Assembly: GCA_017847885.1 (NCBI GenBank)
Contig: JAGAUA010000009.1
Location: forward strand, 1-64,000
DNA length: 64,000 nucleotides
Direction of reading: 5' to 3'
Source: Oscillospiraceae bacterium
Lineage (GTDB): Bacteria > Bacillota > Clostridia > Oscillospirales > Ruminococcaceae
Of this stretch, positions 18,009 through 26,365 are shown piece after piece (the first letter of the stretch is position 1; each line of letters begins with the position of its first letter). Made by a program: the position numbers and the translations under genes. The notes under the pieces were generated by a model. The model did no database searches, was not told the DNA's origin, and saw only the letters and a list, made by a program, of their open reading frames with translations.

Positions 18009-18037
18009 ATTGTAACATATTATTCCGAAATAATCAA
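18009..18037 (-). promoter_or_regulatory. Promoter of the binding-protein/hybrid-kinase operon
   Basis: Reading leftward, TTGATT at 18037-18032, a 17-nt spacer, then TACAAT at 18014-18009. Confidence 0.5.
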
Positions 18038-18056
18038 GTATTTTTAATTACAAAAC

Positions 18057-18182
18057 GACTCTATTCTCACTTTGCTTGATATTTACTCCGAATTTATGTC
18101 CGATGCAGGCAGTTCCATTTCAAGCTGTGAAAACTGCGGACAGCTTATGATAACCAAAAGGTCAACAGAAACTTCCTCATAA
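18057..18182 (+). pseudogene. Zinc-ribbon protein fragment
   Basis: A 41-codon open stretch reads ILTLLDIYSEFMSDAGSSIS then CENCGQLMITKRSTETSS and stops. The CENCG-x-L-x-I-x-K-RS pattern is like the zinc-ribbon end of larger phage- or host-type proteins, but there is no start codon or ribosome binding site. It is probably a gene remnant. Confidence 0.35.
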
Positions 18183-18212
18183 AATCCGCATTTGGACTTT
18201 GATAACAAATGA

Positions 18213-18252
18213 AAAAAGCTTCGGACATTTTTGGGAATGCCCGAAGCTTTTT
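18213..18252. terminator. Strong bidirectional terminator hairpin
   Basis: AAAAAGCTTCGG at 18213-18224 pairs with CCGAAGCTTTTT at 18241-18252. It lies downstream of the fructan operon on the reverse strand and can act on either strand. Confidence 0.75.
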
Positions 18253-18277
18253 GGAGTTAACTAAAGGTTAAATAGCC

Positions 18278-18376
18278 TTATTCAAAAACAATTACTGCCG
18301 AAATTGCCTTTAATACAGCGCTTACAAAATTCTTTATATCATTGATGGTATCAAGCTTGATAGTTACATTTTTCAA
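18278..18376 (-). pseudogene. Truncated HPr-like protein
   Basis: A TTG start at 18376 preceded by GGGAGATG gives a 32-residue peptide beginning LKNVTIKLDTINDIKNFVSA. This matches the N-terminus of small HPr-like proteins common in clostridia. The frame ends after SAVIVFE, well short of the usual ~80 residues. It begins 4 nt after the fructokinase stop, so it sits at the end of the fructan operon. Confidence 0.5.
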
Positions 18377-18380
18377 AATA

Positions 18381-19337
18381 TCATCTCCCGATAAGTTCAA
18401 GTATTTCTTCCTTTTTGGGCATTACCTTCAATGCCCCTCTGCGTGTTGTAATTATTGCAGCTGCCCCGTTTGCAAAAGTAAGAAGCTCTCTCAGGTCATT
18501 CTCTGTCAGAGAATTTATATCGTGTTCAAGAATATAATTCAGCGTACTTCCGCAGAAGGTATCTCCTGCGCCTGTGGTTTCAATGGTATCGACCTTGAAC
18601 ACTCCGCACTCTGCTTTGATATCCCCGTAATATGCACGGCTGCCATTTTTGCCGAGTGTGGCAAAGGCAAGCTTTATTTGATACTTTTCCATAAGCTCCC
18701 TTACAGCCTTGTCATAATCGGTGCTGCCCGTCATAAATTCTATCTCATTATCGGAAATTTTCAGAATATCGCATTTTTCAAGACCGTACTCTATCTCTTT
18801 CCTTGCGTCATCAAGTGAATTCCACAAGGGCGGACGGAGATTGGGGTCAAAGGAGATCAGCGCACCATTTTCCTTTGCAATATCTACCCCATATCGTGTT
18901 GCTTCACGCACACCCTTGTGTGTAGATGAAAGTGTACCGAAGTGAAATATTTTTGCAGACTTTAATATATCGGCATTGATCTCCTCTTTTCTGAGCATCA
19001 TATCTGCGCCGGGGTCACGAATAAAGCTAAACTCCCTGTCACCGCCTGCAAGTGTGTGAACAAACGCAAGAGTAGTGGGAGATTTGCTGTCCGTCACAAG
19101 ATTTGTAACGTCAATTCCGACTGTCTTTACGACCTCGGTAAGCTGTCTGCCGAAAATATCGTTACCGACCTTGCCGATAAATGCGGTTTTCTTCCCAAGC
19201 TTTTTGAGCATTGCAAGAACATTGCAGGGCGCACCGCCCGGATTTGCTTCAAATATTGGATTCCCCTGTGTGCTTATGCCGTTTTCGGTGAAATCAATAA
19301 GCAGCTCGCCAAGTGCCACAACATCATACTTTTTCAT
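18381..19337 (-). CDS. scrK: Fructokinase, PfkB family
   Basis: It phosphorylates fructose released by the neighbouring GH32 enzyme. The 318-residue protein has the PfkB signatures: ALGELLIDFTE at the N-terminus, NPGGAPCNVLAMLKKLG, KVGNDIFGRQL, DPNLRPPLW and the C-terminal ATP/anion-hole motif ETTGAGDTFCGS with the catalytic Asp. GAGGTG is 6 nt from the ATG. It lies 10 bp after GH32 in the same operon. A broader sugar specificity is possible, but the context argues for fructose. Confidence 0.9.
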   Translation of the reverse strand: MKKYDVVALGELLIDFTENGISTQGNPIFEANPGGAPCNVLAMLKKLGKKTAFIGKVGNDIFGRQLTEVVKTVGIDVTNLVTDSKSPTTLAFVHTLAGGDREFSFIRDPGADMMLRKEEINADILKSAKIFHFGTLSSTHKGVREATRYGVDIAKENGALISFDPNLRPPLWNSLDDARKEIEYGLEKCDILKISDNEIEFMTGSTDYDKAVRELMEKYQIKLAFATLGKNGSRAYYGDIKAECGVFKVDTIETTGAGDTFCGSTLNYILEHDINSLTENDLRELLTFANGAAAIITTRRGALKVMPKKEEILELIGR

Positions 19338-19347
19338 TCAAAACACC

Positions 19348-20652
19348 TCATTCCGAAACGGCGTACATCTCATAATTTTCTGCGATGATCTCGTCAGACA
19401 AGCCATAAACCGTATTTGTCAGCACATACTCGCCGCTGTTGATATATACCTCAATAAGATTAGGGTCAACGTAAATATCAAGATGATCGCCCTCTTTAAT
19501 TTCGGGAGTTTCAAATACACATTTTATCTCGTTATGTCCTGCAAAAACGTTGGAACGATCGGCGGTGATACGGTCATTATTCCTTGAAAGCTTATATCCG
19601 CCGATGTTTATCTCCTCGCCGTTTTTCATATCAAGACTCAGCTTGTAACCGCCTTCACCTGCCTCGCTCGGAGAAGTTATTTTTCGTGTAAACAGCTTTT
19701 CTGCATTCGGGTGGGGACGGAAATAAATATGCCCGTTTTTCACCTCGACAACCCTCGGAATACAGAAAATTCCGCTTCTGTTTTTCTCAAAAGGCTCGGG
19801 CATTCTTGCCCATGCAACTACTACTCTGCGTCCGTCCTTGTCTGTATTGCTCTGAGGTGCGTACAAGTCCTCGCCGCAGTCAAGGAGCTGCCAACTGTCG
19901 GCAATGTGCATTTCTCCCGTTTTCTCGTTAAAGTCGGCAAGAGTGCATATTGCAACAGCATCATAAGGCTTTTCGTCCTTTAAAAATCCCATTGGTGAGA
20001 ATACGACAACGCCCTTTCCGTCCGTTTCAAAATAATCGGGACATTCCCACATCCAGCCCATTCCGTCTTTCTCGGCAAAGTTCAGATATTCCCAATTCAC
20101 AAGGTCGGCGCTTTTGTAGAAAAGCAGACGTCCTTTTTTATTTGCGGTGCTGCCGAGAACCATATACCAAGCATCTTTTCCACGCCATACCTTCGGGTCA
20201 CGGGTGTGATTTTTGCAGCCTATATTTTTGTCCTCAATAGGGGGTATAACGGTGAATTTGTCATTTATATTATCAAAATCATAACCGTTTTCTGAGGTAA
20301 TGGAAAGCTGTGCGGCGGTAAATTCATCATTAAGACAAGCATTGATGTTTTCGGGGTTTTCCTCGGTGTAGTCAACGCCTGTGTAGAAGATATGGAGCTT
20401 GCCGTTATGCTCAACCGCACTTCCCGAAAAGCAGCCGCTGCGGTCGTGTTTTTTGGTGGGATAAAGTGCAATATCCTTATGCTCCCAGTGTACAAGGTCG
20501 GTGCTTACGGCGTGTCCCCAGTGCATTCTTCCCCACTGCGGAGCATAGGGAAAATGCTGGTAGAAAAGATGATACTCGCCCTTATAATATATAAATCCGT
20601 TGGGGTCGTTTATCCAGCCTTTTGGGGCTTTAAGACGAATAATATCAGACAT
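19348..20652 (-). CDS. GH32 beta-fructofuranosidase (sucrose/fructo-oligosaccharide hydrolase)
   Basis: Residues 10-20 contain WINDPNG with the nucleophile Asp16. RDPKVW carries the transition-state stabilising Asp, and MWECPDYF carries the acid/base Glu. A C-terminal beta-sandwich follows to residue 434. No signal peptide is present, so the enzyme is cytoplasmic and acts on imported oligosaccharides. The start at 20652 follows GGAGG by 6 nt; a longer frame upstream is only the tail of the overlapping ATPase gene. The genes overlap by 8 bp, implying translational coupling. Confidence 0.93.
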   Translation of the reverse strand: MSDIIRLKAPKGWINDPNGFIYYKGEYHLFYQHFPYAPQWGRMHWGHAVSTDLVHWEHKDIALYPTKKHDRSGCFSGSAVEHNGKLHIFYTGVDYTEENPENINACLNDEFTAAQLSITSENGYDFDNINDKFTVIPPIEDKNIGCKNHTRDPKVWRGKDAWYMVLGSTANKKGRLLFYKSADLVNWEYLNFAEKDGMGWMWECPDYFETDGKGVVVFSPMGFLKDEKPYDAVAICTLADFNEKTGEMHIADSWQLLDCGEDLYAPQSNTDKDGRRVVVAWARMPEPFEKNRSGIFCIPRVVEVKNGHIYFRPHPNAEKLFTRKITSPSEAGEGGYKLSLDMKNGEEINIGGYKLSRNNDRITADRSNVFAGHNEIKCVFETPEIKEGDHLDIYVDPNLIEVYINSGEYVLTNTVYGLSDEIIAENYEMYAVSE

Positions 20653-21739
20653 AGCAAACCTCCGTATTCTTGTCAAAGAAGTGTACTCTTGAGGGATTGA
20701 AAACAAAATCTATCATGTCGCCAACACCGCTTATCTCATATTTTGATACCCTTGCAATTGTCTGACTGCCGCCGAATGTGAAGTACAGATTGTTTTCATT
20801 TCCCATTACCTCCGCATTTTCCACAACAGCGCTCTTCTTGTCGGCTTCGTGTACGGAAATGCTCTGAGGGTCAAGCTTGATGTCCTCGCCTCTGATACCC
20901 ATTATCATCTCGCCCTCTTTGCCGCCCAGCTTTGACAGTACAGAAGCAGGAACGGTCATAGTTTCGCCGCCCTCAAACAGCACCTTATCGCCCACGAGTT
21001 TCACATTATAGAAATTCATCTGAGGAGAACCGATAAAGCCTGCAACAAACTTATTAGCAGGATGCTCGTACAGCTCCATAGGCTTGCCAACCTGCTGGAT
21101 AACGCCGTTTCTCATTATAACGATACGGTCAGCCATTGTCATAGCTTCCACCTGATCGTGTGTAACGTAAATGGTGGTGCTGCCAAGCTCTCTGTGAAGC
21201 TTGCTTATCTCGTTTCTCATACTTACTCTGAGCTTTGCGTCAAGGTTTGAAAGCGGCTCGTCCATAAGGAAAACCTTCTGATTTTTAACGATAGCTCTGC
21301 CAAGTGCAACTCTCTGACGCTGACCGCCCGATAGATTTTTCGGCTTTCTGTTACGGTATTCTTCAAGACCGAGAATGTTTATCGCCCAGTCGGTCTTGCG
21401 CTTAATCTCATCGGCAGGAACTTTCATATTTTTCAAGCCGTAGGAGATATTCTTCTCAACTGTCATATGAGGATAAAGTGCATAGTTCTGGAATACCATT
21501 GCGATACCTCTGTCACGGGGAAGAACATCGTTCACTTTCTTTCCGTCAATGTAAAGCTCGCCGCCCGTAATATCCTCAAAGCCTGCTATCATACGGAGCG
21601 TGGTGGATTTTCCGCAGCCGGAAGGACCTACAAATGCGATAAACTCGCCCTCGTTTATTTCAAGGTTAAAATCGGTAACGGATTTCTTGTCTGCACCGGG
21701 GTACTGCTTTTCAATATTTTTAAATTCAATAAAACTCAT
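20645..21739 (-). CDS. ugpC: ABC transporter ATPase, MsmX/UgpC type
   Basis: This energises carbohydrate uptake. Walker A is GPSGCGKSTTLRMIAG, the Q-loop is VFQNYALYPHMT, the signature LSGGQRQRVALGRAI, Walker B VFLMDEPLSNLD and the switch His in VTHDQVEAMT. A C-terminal OB-fold region (~residues 240-364) is the part that contacts MalF/MalG-type permeases in this family. I take the start at 21739 (MSFIEFKNI); ATGs at 21748 and 21766 fall inside a hairpin. The SD at 21767-21775 is separated from the AUG by that hairpin. This is the only sugar-ABC ATPase gene in the window. Confidence 0.92.
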   Translation of the reverse strand: MSFIEFKNIEKQYPGADKKSVTDFNLEINEGEFIAFVGPSGCGKSTTLRMIAGFEDITGGELYIDGKKVNDVLPRDRGIAMVFQNYALYPHMTVEKNISYGLKNMKVPADEIKRKTDWAINILGLEEYRNRKPKNLSGGQRQRVALGRAIVKNQKVFLMDEPLSNLDAKLRVSMRNEISKLHRELGSTTIYVTHDQVEAMTMADRIVIMRNGVIQQVGKPMELYEHPANKFVAGFIGSPQMNFYNVKLVGDKVLFEGGETMTVPASVLSKLGGKEGEMIMGIRGEDIKLDPQSISVHEADKKSAVVENAEVMGNENNLYFTFGGSQTIARVSKYEISGVGDMIDFVFNPSRVHFFDKNTEVCYV

Positions 21740-21775
21740 AATATTCATGTTCCCGTTAGGGAACATACCTCCTTT
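21740..21775 (-). promoter_or_regulatory. SD-hairpin-AUG element of ugpC
   Basis: In mRNA sense: AAAGGAGGT (21775-21767), an immediate perfect 8-bp stem ATGTTCCC / GGGAACAT with a TAAC loop (21766-21747), then GAATATT and the ATG at 21739. If the hairpin is excluded, SD-to-AUG spacing is 7 nt. The same architecture occurs at 59224 and 58173 with unrelated stem sequences. Confidence 0.65.
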
Positions 21776-21795
21776 CGATGTTTTGTACGGTTTTA

Positions 21796-21876
21796 AACTG
21801 ACAAAGTCAGTTCAGAAAATTTCGGACGACAGTCCGAAAAACAAAACTCGGATTTGAAAATCTTTGATTTTCAAAT
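21796..21876 (-). repeat. Three stacked perfect hairpins in the malG-ugpC gap
   Basis: Between malG and ugpC lie an 11-bp stem with 3-nt loop (21852-21876), an 8-bp stem with tetraloop (21820-21839, TTTCGGAC/GTCCGAAA) and a 7-bp stem with 3-nt loop (21796-21812, AACTGAC/GTCAGTT). A fourth hairpin follows at the ugpC start. None is followed by a U-run, so they are not simple terminators. Confidence 0.6.
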
Positions 21877-21877
21877 T

Positions 21878-22723
21878 TTATCCTTCCTTGGAACCTGTTG
21901 ATACAACGCCCTCGACGATCTGCTTGGAGAAAAGAGCGTAAATTATGATAACGGGGATAGTTATCATTGTGATGACCGCAAGGGTCTGTCCCATTGTTGT
22001 GTTGTCGTTTGATGTGATGGAGTTAAGACCTATCTGCGCCGTTAAAAGGTCGCTTGATGTGAATACCAGCGAGGGCCAGAGATAGTCATTCCATACGCCC
22101 AGGAATGTGAATACGCTTACCGTTGCAACGACTGTTTTTGACATAGGCAGCACCATTGTAAAGAAGTATTTCACAGGATTGCAGAAATCAAGCTGTGCAG
22201 CCTCCCACACATCGTCGGGCAGGCTTACAAACACCTGACGGAATAGGAAGATATTAAAGGGGTTTACTATCATAGGAAGTATGTAGCCGAAAATCGTGTT
22301 GAGCAGACCCATCTTTGCAACAAACAGGAAGTTTATTGTGATAATGGTTTCCGAGGGGACTATCATCAGCATCATAATGATAAGCACCCAGCGTTCTCTG
22401 AACGGGAATTTTATCTTTGCAAGAGCATACCCAGCAAGTCCGTTTACGATAACGCCTGCAACAATAAGTATCGCCGCATAGAACAGCGTGTTCAGCATAT
22501 ATCGGATAAAATCGGTATTCTTTATTACGGTAACATAATTCTCAAAGAAGCTGCCGTTCAGCGCAGGAGGAACAAAGGCTCTCAAAGAGTTCATATCCGC
22601 CGTAATTGCTGCATCCGTTTTGAAGGAATTTGCAAGCATCCATATTACGGGGAAAAGGAAGAACAGGGACATTACAAACAAAATTACTGTGAGAATTACT
22701 CTCGGGATACTATTTTTTCGCAT
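21878..22723 (-). CDS. Sugar ABC permease, MalG type (fructan locus)
   Basis: The 281-residue inner-membrane permease has six helices, the first at ~10-32. The EAA loop is VSLPDDVWEAAQLDFCNPVK YF (residues ~165-185), which docks the ATPase. The C-terminus GVVSTGSKEG is typical of MalG relatives. It overlaps the upstream MalF-type gene by 14 bp and GGAGG precedes its ATG. It belongs to the operon of binding protein, MalF, MalG, UgpC, GH32 and fructokinase. Confidence 0.92.
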   Translation of the reverse strand: MRKNSIPRVILTVILFVMSLFFLFPVIWMLANSFKTDAAITADMNSLRAFVPPALNGSFFENYVTVIKNTDFIRYMLNTLFYAAILIVAGVIVNGLAGYALAKIKFPFRERWVLIIMMLMIVPSETIITINFLFVAKMGLLNTIFGYILPMIVNPFNIFLFRQVFVSLPDDVWEAAQLDFCNPVKYFFTMVLPMSKTVVATVSVFTFLGVWNDYLWPSLVFTSSDLLTAQIGLNSITSNDNTTMGQTLAVITMITIPVIIIYALFSKQIVEGVVSTGSKEG

Positions 22724-23600
22724 TGCTCTTCGCCTCCTTATCCTTTGTCAGAACGGATTGGATAATTGTCAGAATAATTACGAATATCACAAAGATAACA
22801 GCCATTGCCGAGGCAAGTCCAATCTCCCAGTTTACCGTGCCTGTTTCGTAAATGTCGTAAACAAGGGTGTATGTGGAATGTGAAGGACCGCCGCCTGTCA
22901 TTACCATAGGCTGAACTATCATTCGGAATGCACCTATAGTAACTGTGATGAATACGAAAACGCAAAGGGGTTTAAGCTCGGGTAAGGTGATGTCCTTGAA
23001 CTGCTGCCAGGCACTTGCATGGTCCATTTCCGCAGCTTCATAAAGTGCAGGATTTATTGCCTGCAAACCGCCTAAAAAGATTATCATCTGATAGCCAACA
23101 CCCTGCCATACGCTCATTATTGCGATTGAGGGAAGTGCCTGTTCTGCGCTGTAAATAAAGGGCTGAGCTTCAATGCCTATCTGTGCAAGCATTGTGTTCA
23201 GTATTCCCTCGGGACTGTATATCTGCATCCAGAGGTTTGAAACTACCGCAAGGGACATTACAACGGGAATGAAAAACGCCACCTTGAAATATTTCTTGCA
23301 GACGGTCGCCTTGTTGATAAGAAGTGCAAGTCCAAGTGCGCCTAATGTCTGTGCAGGAACGATTATCAACACAAATTTTACCGTGTTCCAGAACGCCGTT
23401 GTGAAAAGCTCGTCTTTGAAGATGTCCGAATAGTTTTTCAGTCCCACAAAATGTGTAAGATCGGGATTAAGTGCAAAGAAATCGGTAAAGCTGAATATCA
23501 CCGTTAAAAGCATGGGCAGGAACAGAAACAGCGTCAGCAAAACAAGTGCAGGACCGAAAAACGCCATACCCATTATTGAATTTATCTTGTTACTCTTCAT
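22710..23600 (-). CDS. Sugar ABC permease, MalF type (fructan locus)
   Basis: The 296-residue permease has an N-terminal helix (~10-35) and five further helices. The EAA loop is INPALYEAAEMDHASAWQQF, and the C-terminus is basic (KDKEAKSNAKK). Its ATG lies within the last codons of the binding-protein gene (11-bp overlap), so expression is coupled. Together with MalG it should form the heterodimeric channel for fructo-oligosaccharides or sucrose. Confidence 0.92.
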   Translation of the reverse strand: MKSNKINSIMGMAFFGPALVLLTLFLFLPMLLTVIFSFTDFFALNPDLTHFVGLKNYSDIFKDELFTTAFWNTVKFVLIIVPAQTLGALGLALLINKATVCKKYFKVAFFIPVVMSLAVVSNLWMQIYSPEGILNTMLAQIGIEAQPFIYSAEQALPSIAIMSVWQGVGYQMIIFLGGLQAINPALYEAAEMDHASAWQQFKDITLPELKPLCVFVFITVTIGAFRMIVQPMVMTGGGPSHSTYTLVYDIYETGTVNWEIGLASAMAVIFVIFVIILTIIQSVLTKDKEAKSNAKK

Positions 23601-24921
23601 TTTCTCGTTTATAACGCTCCAGCTTAGCGTTTATCCTTTCTGTAGATTTATCCAATTCGCTCTGAGCGTCCTTGCCGCTGAGCGCAATGCCCTCAAGCGC
23701 CTGCTGGAAAGAGGTGCTTACCTGCGGATAAACAGGTGTCTTGGGACGGGGGTGTCCGTAATCACGAAGCTGCTCATAAAGATGGCGGTAATTTTCGTCC
23801 TCGGTGAAAACGTCGATCTTATCATATGCTCCATAGGTTGAAGGCAGGCTCTTTGTAAGCTCATAGAGAAGAAGTCCGCTTTTCTCATTGCTCATCCATT
23901 TTACAAGTTCTGTGGCAGCTTCGATGTTCTTCGCCTTTGATGTTGCCGCATATGCCCATGAGCCTGTGGGAGTGTATCTTCCACCGTCCCAATTATCGCT
24001 GACAACATAAGGTGCAACGCCAAGGTCAATGTCGGGATAACTCTGATAAATTGTATTTACCTCCCACGCACCGTCGAATTTGAATGCCGCTCTGCCGCTT
24101 TCAAAAAGCTTTTCGATAGGTGCGGCGGACATATATTTGTTTTCGACCATGCTGCGGAAATACTGCATCGCATTTGCAACAGGCTCGGAATTAAAATAAC
24201 CGCTTACCTCAAGTCCGCTTTCGCTTACAAGGTCTGTGCCGCCCGACCATACAAAGGGAGCGTAATAGTAAATGCTTGCCTCGCCGACAGGAAAGGTCAT
24301 ATCAAGAGGATAGCCGTTTTTCTCTGCCATAATCGGCTTCAGCTTTTCAAGTATTTCGGAAAATTCCGTCCAAGTCCAGGGATCATCCGGTGTGGGTATT
24401 TCAATGCCTGCTTCGGCAAGAATAGCCTTGTTGTAATACAGTCCCACGCTTGACTCCATTGCACCCAGAGCATACAACTTTCCGTTTACTGTTCCCTGCT
24501 CGATTATGGAATCAAGGTAGCGGCTCTTTTCATCTTCGGAAAGCTCTGCAAGTGGCTGTATTATGCCGTTTGCGGCATATGCGGAAACGTTTGGACCGTC
24601 CACTGTGATAACATCGGGCAGGTCACCCGACATAACGGAAGCGTTTATCTTATCGGAATAACCTCCGCCGCTGTCGTTTCTCGGGATAAATTCCACGTTT
24701 GCAAAATATTTACCATTGAAATTTTCGTTAAAGCTTTCAACAGATTTTTTATATGCCTCGCCTTCGGGAGTATCCTCAATCGTATGTACCCACATACTTA
24801 CAAGTATCTCGCCCTCGTCGAAGCCAACCACATCTCCGGGCTGAATTTCGCTTTTGCCGCAGCCGCTCAGGCACCCTGCAAGCAGCAATGCGAAAATTCC
24901 AGCCGATATTGCTTTCTTCAT
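23590..24921 (-). CDS. Sugar-binding lipoprotein of the fructan ABC transporter
   Basis: The 443-residue lipoprotein has the lipobox GCLSGC near residue 19 after MKKAISAGIFALLLA. The body is a family 1 binding protein (PDVITVDGPNVSAYAANGII, YALGAMESSVGLYYNKAI, AAFKFDGAWEVNTIY, TGSWAYAATSKAKNIEAATE). It captures substrate outside and delivers it to the adjacent permeases. AAAGGAGCAGGAGT precedes the ATG at 24921; the longer open frame to 25014 runs through the promoter and operator and is not used. It is the first gene of the operon. Confidence 0.92.
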   Translation of the reverse strand: MKKAISAGIFALLLAGCLSGCGKSEIQPGDVVGFDEGEILVSMWVHTIEDTPEGEAYKKSVESFNENFNGKYFANVEFIPRNDSGGGYSDKINASVMSGDLPDVITVDGPNVSAYAANGIIQPLAELSEDEKSRYLDSIIEQGTVNGKLYALGAMESSVGLYYNKAILAEAGIEIPTPDDPWTWTEFSEILEKLKPIMAEKNGYPLDMTFPVGEASIYYYAPFVWSGGTDLVSESGLEVSGYFNSEPVANAMQYFRSMVENKYMSAAPIEKLFESGRAAFKFDGAWEVNTIYQSYPDIDLGVAPYVVSDNWDGGRYTPTGSWAYAATSKAKNIEAATELVKWMSNEKSGLLLYELTKSLPSTYGAYDKIDVFTEDENYRHLYEQLRDYGHPRPKTPVYPQVSTSFQQALEGIALSGKDAQSELDKSTERINAKLERYKRENEE

Positions 24922-24957
24922 ACTCCTGCTCCTTTCGTCATTTAAAATCTCGTTTTC

Positions 24958-24981
24958 GTAACCGGTAAAGTAACCGGTTAC
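24958..24981. promoter_or_regulatory. LacI-family operator 1 (fructan operon)
   Basis: GTAACCGGT-AAA-GTAACCGGTTAC contains two ACCGGT half-sites and a GTAACCGGTTAC palindrome. It lies just downstream of the operon -10 box, where a bound repressor would block transcription. The same 22-mer occurs in inverted orientation at 25086-25107. Confidence 0.75.
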
Positions 24982-24992
24982 TTTATGCTTAA

Positions 24993-25021
24993 AGTATAAC
25001 CCGAATATCATCATATGTCAA
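24993..25021 (-). promoter_or_regulatory. Sigma-A promoter of the fructan operon
   Basis: Reading leftward, TTGACA at 25021-25016, a 17-nt spacer, and TATACT at 24998-24993. Operator 1 follows within about 12 bp. Confidence 0.75.
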
Positions 25022-25085
25022 TAGTTTTTTTCATCTTCATTAAAAATGTTCAAAATATTTTTTCTGTTTTGTACGCATTTCACAA

Positions 25086-25107
25086 AACCGGTTACTTTAC
25101 CGGTTAC
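25086..25107. promoter_or_regulatory. LacI-family operator 2 (regulator gene side)
   Basis: AACCGGTTACTTTACCGGTTAC is the exact inverted copy of operator 1, ~105 bp away, directly upstream of the -35 box of the regulator gene. Paired operators suggest cooperative binding or looping across the divergent promoters. Confidence 0.75.
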
Positions 25108-25111
25108 ACTA

Positions 25112-25140
25112 TTGAAATTACGGGATATTTGTGATATGAT
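25112..25140 (+). promoter_or_regulatory. Promoter of the LacI-family regulator
   Basis: TTGAAA at 25112-25117, 17-bp spacer, TATGAT at 25135-25140. It abuts operator 2, so the regulator probably controls itself. Confidence 0.6.
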
Positions 25141-25162
25141 TATCTTAACAGGAGGCTTTCAT

Positions 25163-26185
25163 ATGAAAAAGAATGTAACCTTTAATGATATAGCCGAGTA
25201 CACGGGATTTTCAAAGACTACAATATCAAGATATTTCAACGACCCCGAATCGCTGACGCTTGAAAATCAGCAGAAAATTGCAGACGCTCTTGTTGCCCTC
25301 GACTACAAGGAAAACAAAGTTGCACGTATCCTTGCAAACGGAAAGACCGAGTTTATCGGCGTTATCGTGCCAAATCTGTTTTTGCATTACTATTCGGAAA
25401 TGCTGGATAAAATACTTGCCACATACGATAAATACGGCTACAAGTTCCTCGTTTTTGCAGGCAACGAAAACAAGGACACCGAGCGGAAATATATTGCGGA
25501 GCTGCTTGCCTACAAAATTGAGGGAATGATAATTCTCAGCCACACCATTCCCTCGGAGGAGCTTGCGACCTATAATGTGCCGATAGTAACTGTCGAACGT
25601 GAGGACAAGTATGTTTGCAGCGTAAATACAGACAACTATATGGGCGGTGTGCAGGCGGCAGGTCTGCTTGTAAAAAGCGGCTGTGATGTGCTTATCCATT
25701 TAAATTCGGACGTTTCAAAGGACGTCCCCGCCTATGGCAGAATAACGGGCTTCTGCGATATATGCAAGGAACGCAATATCCCCCATGAGCTTATTCTGAC
25801 GGATATGGGAAACAGCTACTCCGAAACCTCTGCCGTTATTGAAGGGCTGCTTGAAAATATAGAAAAAAAATACAGCGGAAAATGCAAGGGTATTTTTATG
25901 TCAAACGACACCCACGCAAATATACTGCTTAATATTCTTATTAGGAAATATGGCAGGCTGCCCGAGGATTACAAAATAGTCGGTTTTGACAATTCCTCTA
26001 TTTCAAGAGAAGCAGTTATCCCCATAAGCACTGTCGGTCAGCAGATAGATGCAATGGCAAATGAAGCAATGGAGCTGCTTATGATGCAGATAAACGAGAG
26101 AAAAAAGCGTAATCCGACTCCTCTTGAAACGCCTGTCCACAAGGTTATCACGCCTGTTATTTTTCGGAGAAATACGACGGGTTAA
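25163..26185 (+). CDS. LacI-family transcriptional regulator of the fructan operon
   Basis: An N-terminal helix-turn-helix reads TFNDIAEYTGFSKTTISRYF (residues 4-23), followed by a hinge and a periplasmic-binding-like effector domain to residue 340 (FIGVIVPNLFLHYYSEMLDK, GMIILSHTIPSE, VGFDNSSIS). AGGAGG precedes the ATG at 25163 by 7 nt; upstream in-frame ATGs lie in the promoter/operator region. It is divergent from the transporter operon and flanked by two identical operators. The effector is probably a fructose-related sugar or phosphate (inference). Confidence 0.92.
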   Translation: MKKNVTFNDIAEYTGFSKTTISRYFNDPESLTLENQQKIADALVALDYKENKVARILANGKTEFIGVIVPNLFLHYYSEMLDKILATYDKYGYKFLVFAGNENKDTERKYIAELLAYKIEGMIILSHTIPSEELATYNVPIVTVEREDKYVCSVNTDNYMGGVQAAGLLVKSGCDVLIHLNSDVSKDVPAYGRITGFCDICKERNIPHELILTDMGNSYSETSAVIEGLLENIEKKYSGKCKGIFMSNDTHANILLNILIRKYGRLPEDYKIVGFDNSSISREAVIPISTVGQQIDAMANEAMELLMMQINERKKRNPTPLETPVHKVITPVIFRRNTTG

Positions 26186-26206
26186 AGAGTGTTTATATAT
26201 AAATAA

Positions 26207-26242
26207 CAAAAGAGTACCATATTCATCTGTGGTACTCTTTTG
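26207..26242. terminator. Terminator after the LacI regulator
   Basis: CAAAAGAGTACCA at 26207-26219 pairs with TGGTACTCTTTTG at 26230-26242. The A/T flanks make it usable on both strands. Confidence 0.8.
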
Positions 26243-26254
26243 CTTAAACAACGT

Positions 26255-26360
26255 AAAATCGCCGCTGTCGGCACATCCGCTTCGGACGGCGTTTCATTAT
26301 TTGCACAAGCGGTCATAGCGCAGTAATTGCTGCAAATATGAAATAATATAATTTTTTCAT
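26255..26360 (-). pseudogene. Lipoprotein 5' remnant with frameshift
   Basis: An ATG at 26360 with GGAG 8 nt upstream gives MKKLYYFIFAAITAL and then a stop. Shifting frame continues as MTACANNETPSEADVPTAA. The combined peptide is a normal lipoprotein signal with lipobox, so one indel has broken it, and nothing recognisable follows. It begins 5 nt after the MerR stop, at the end of the cupin-MerR operon. Confidence 0.5.
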
Positions 26361-26365
26361 TGTAA

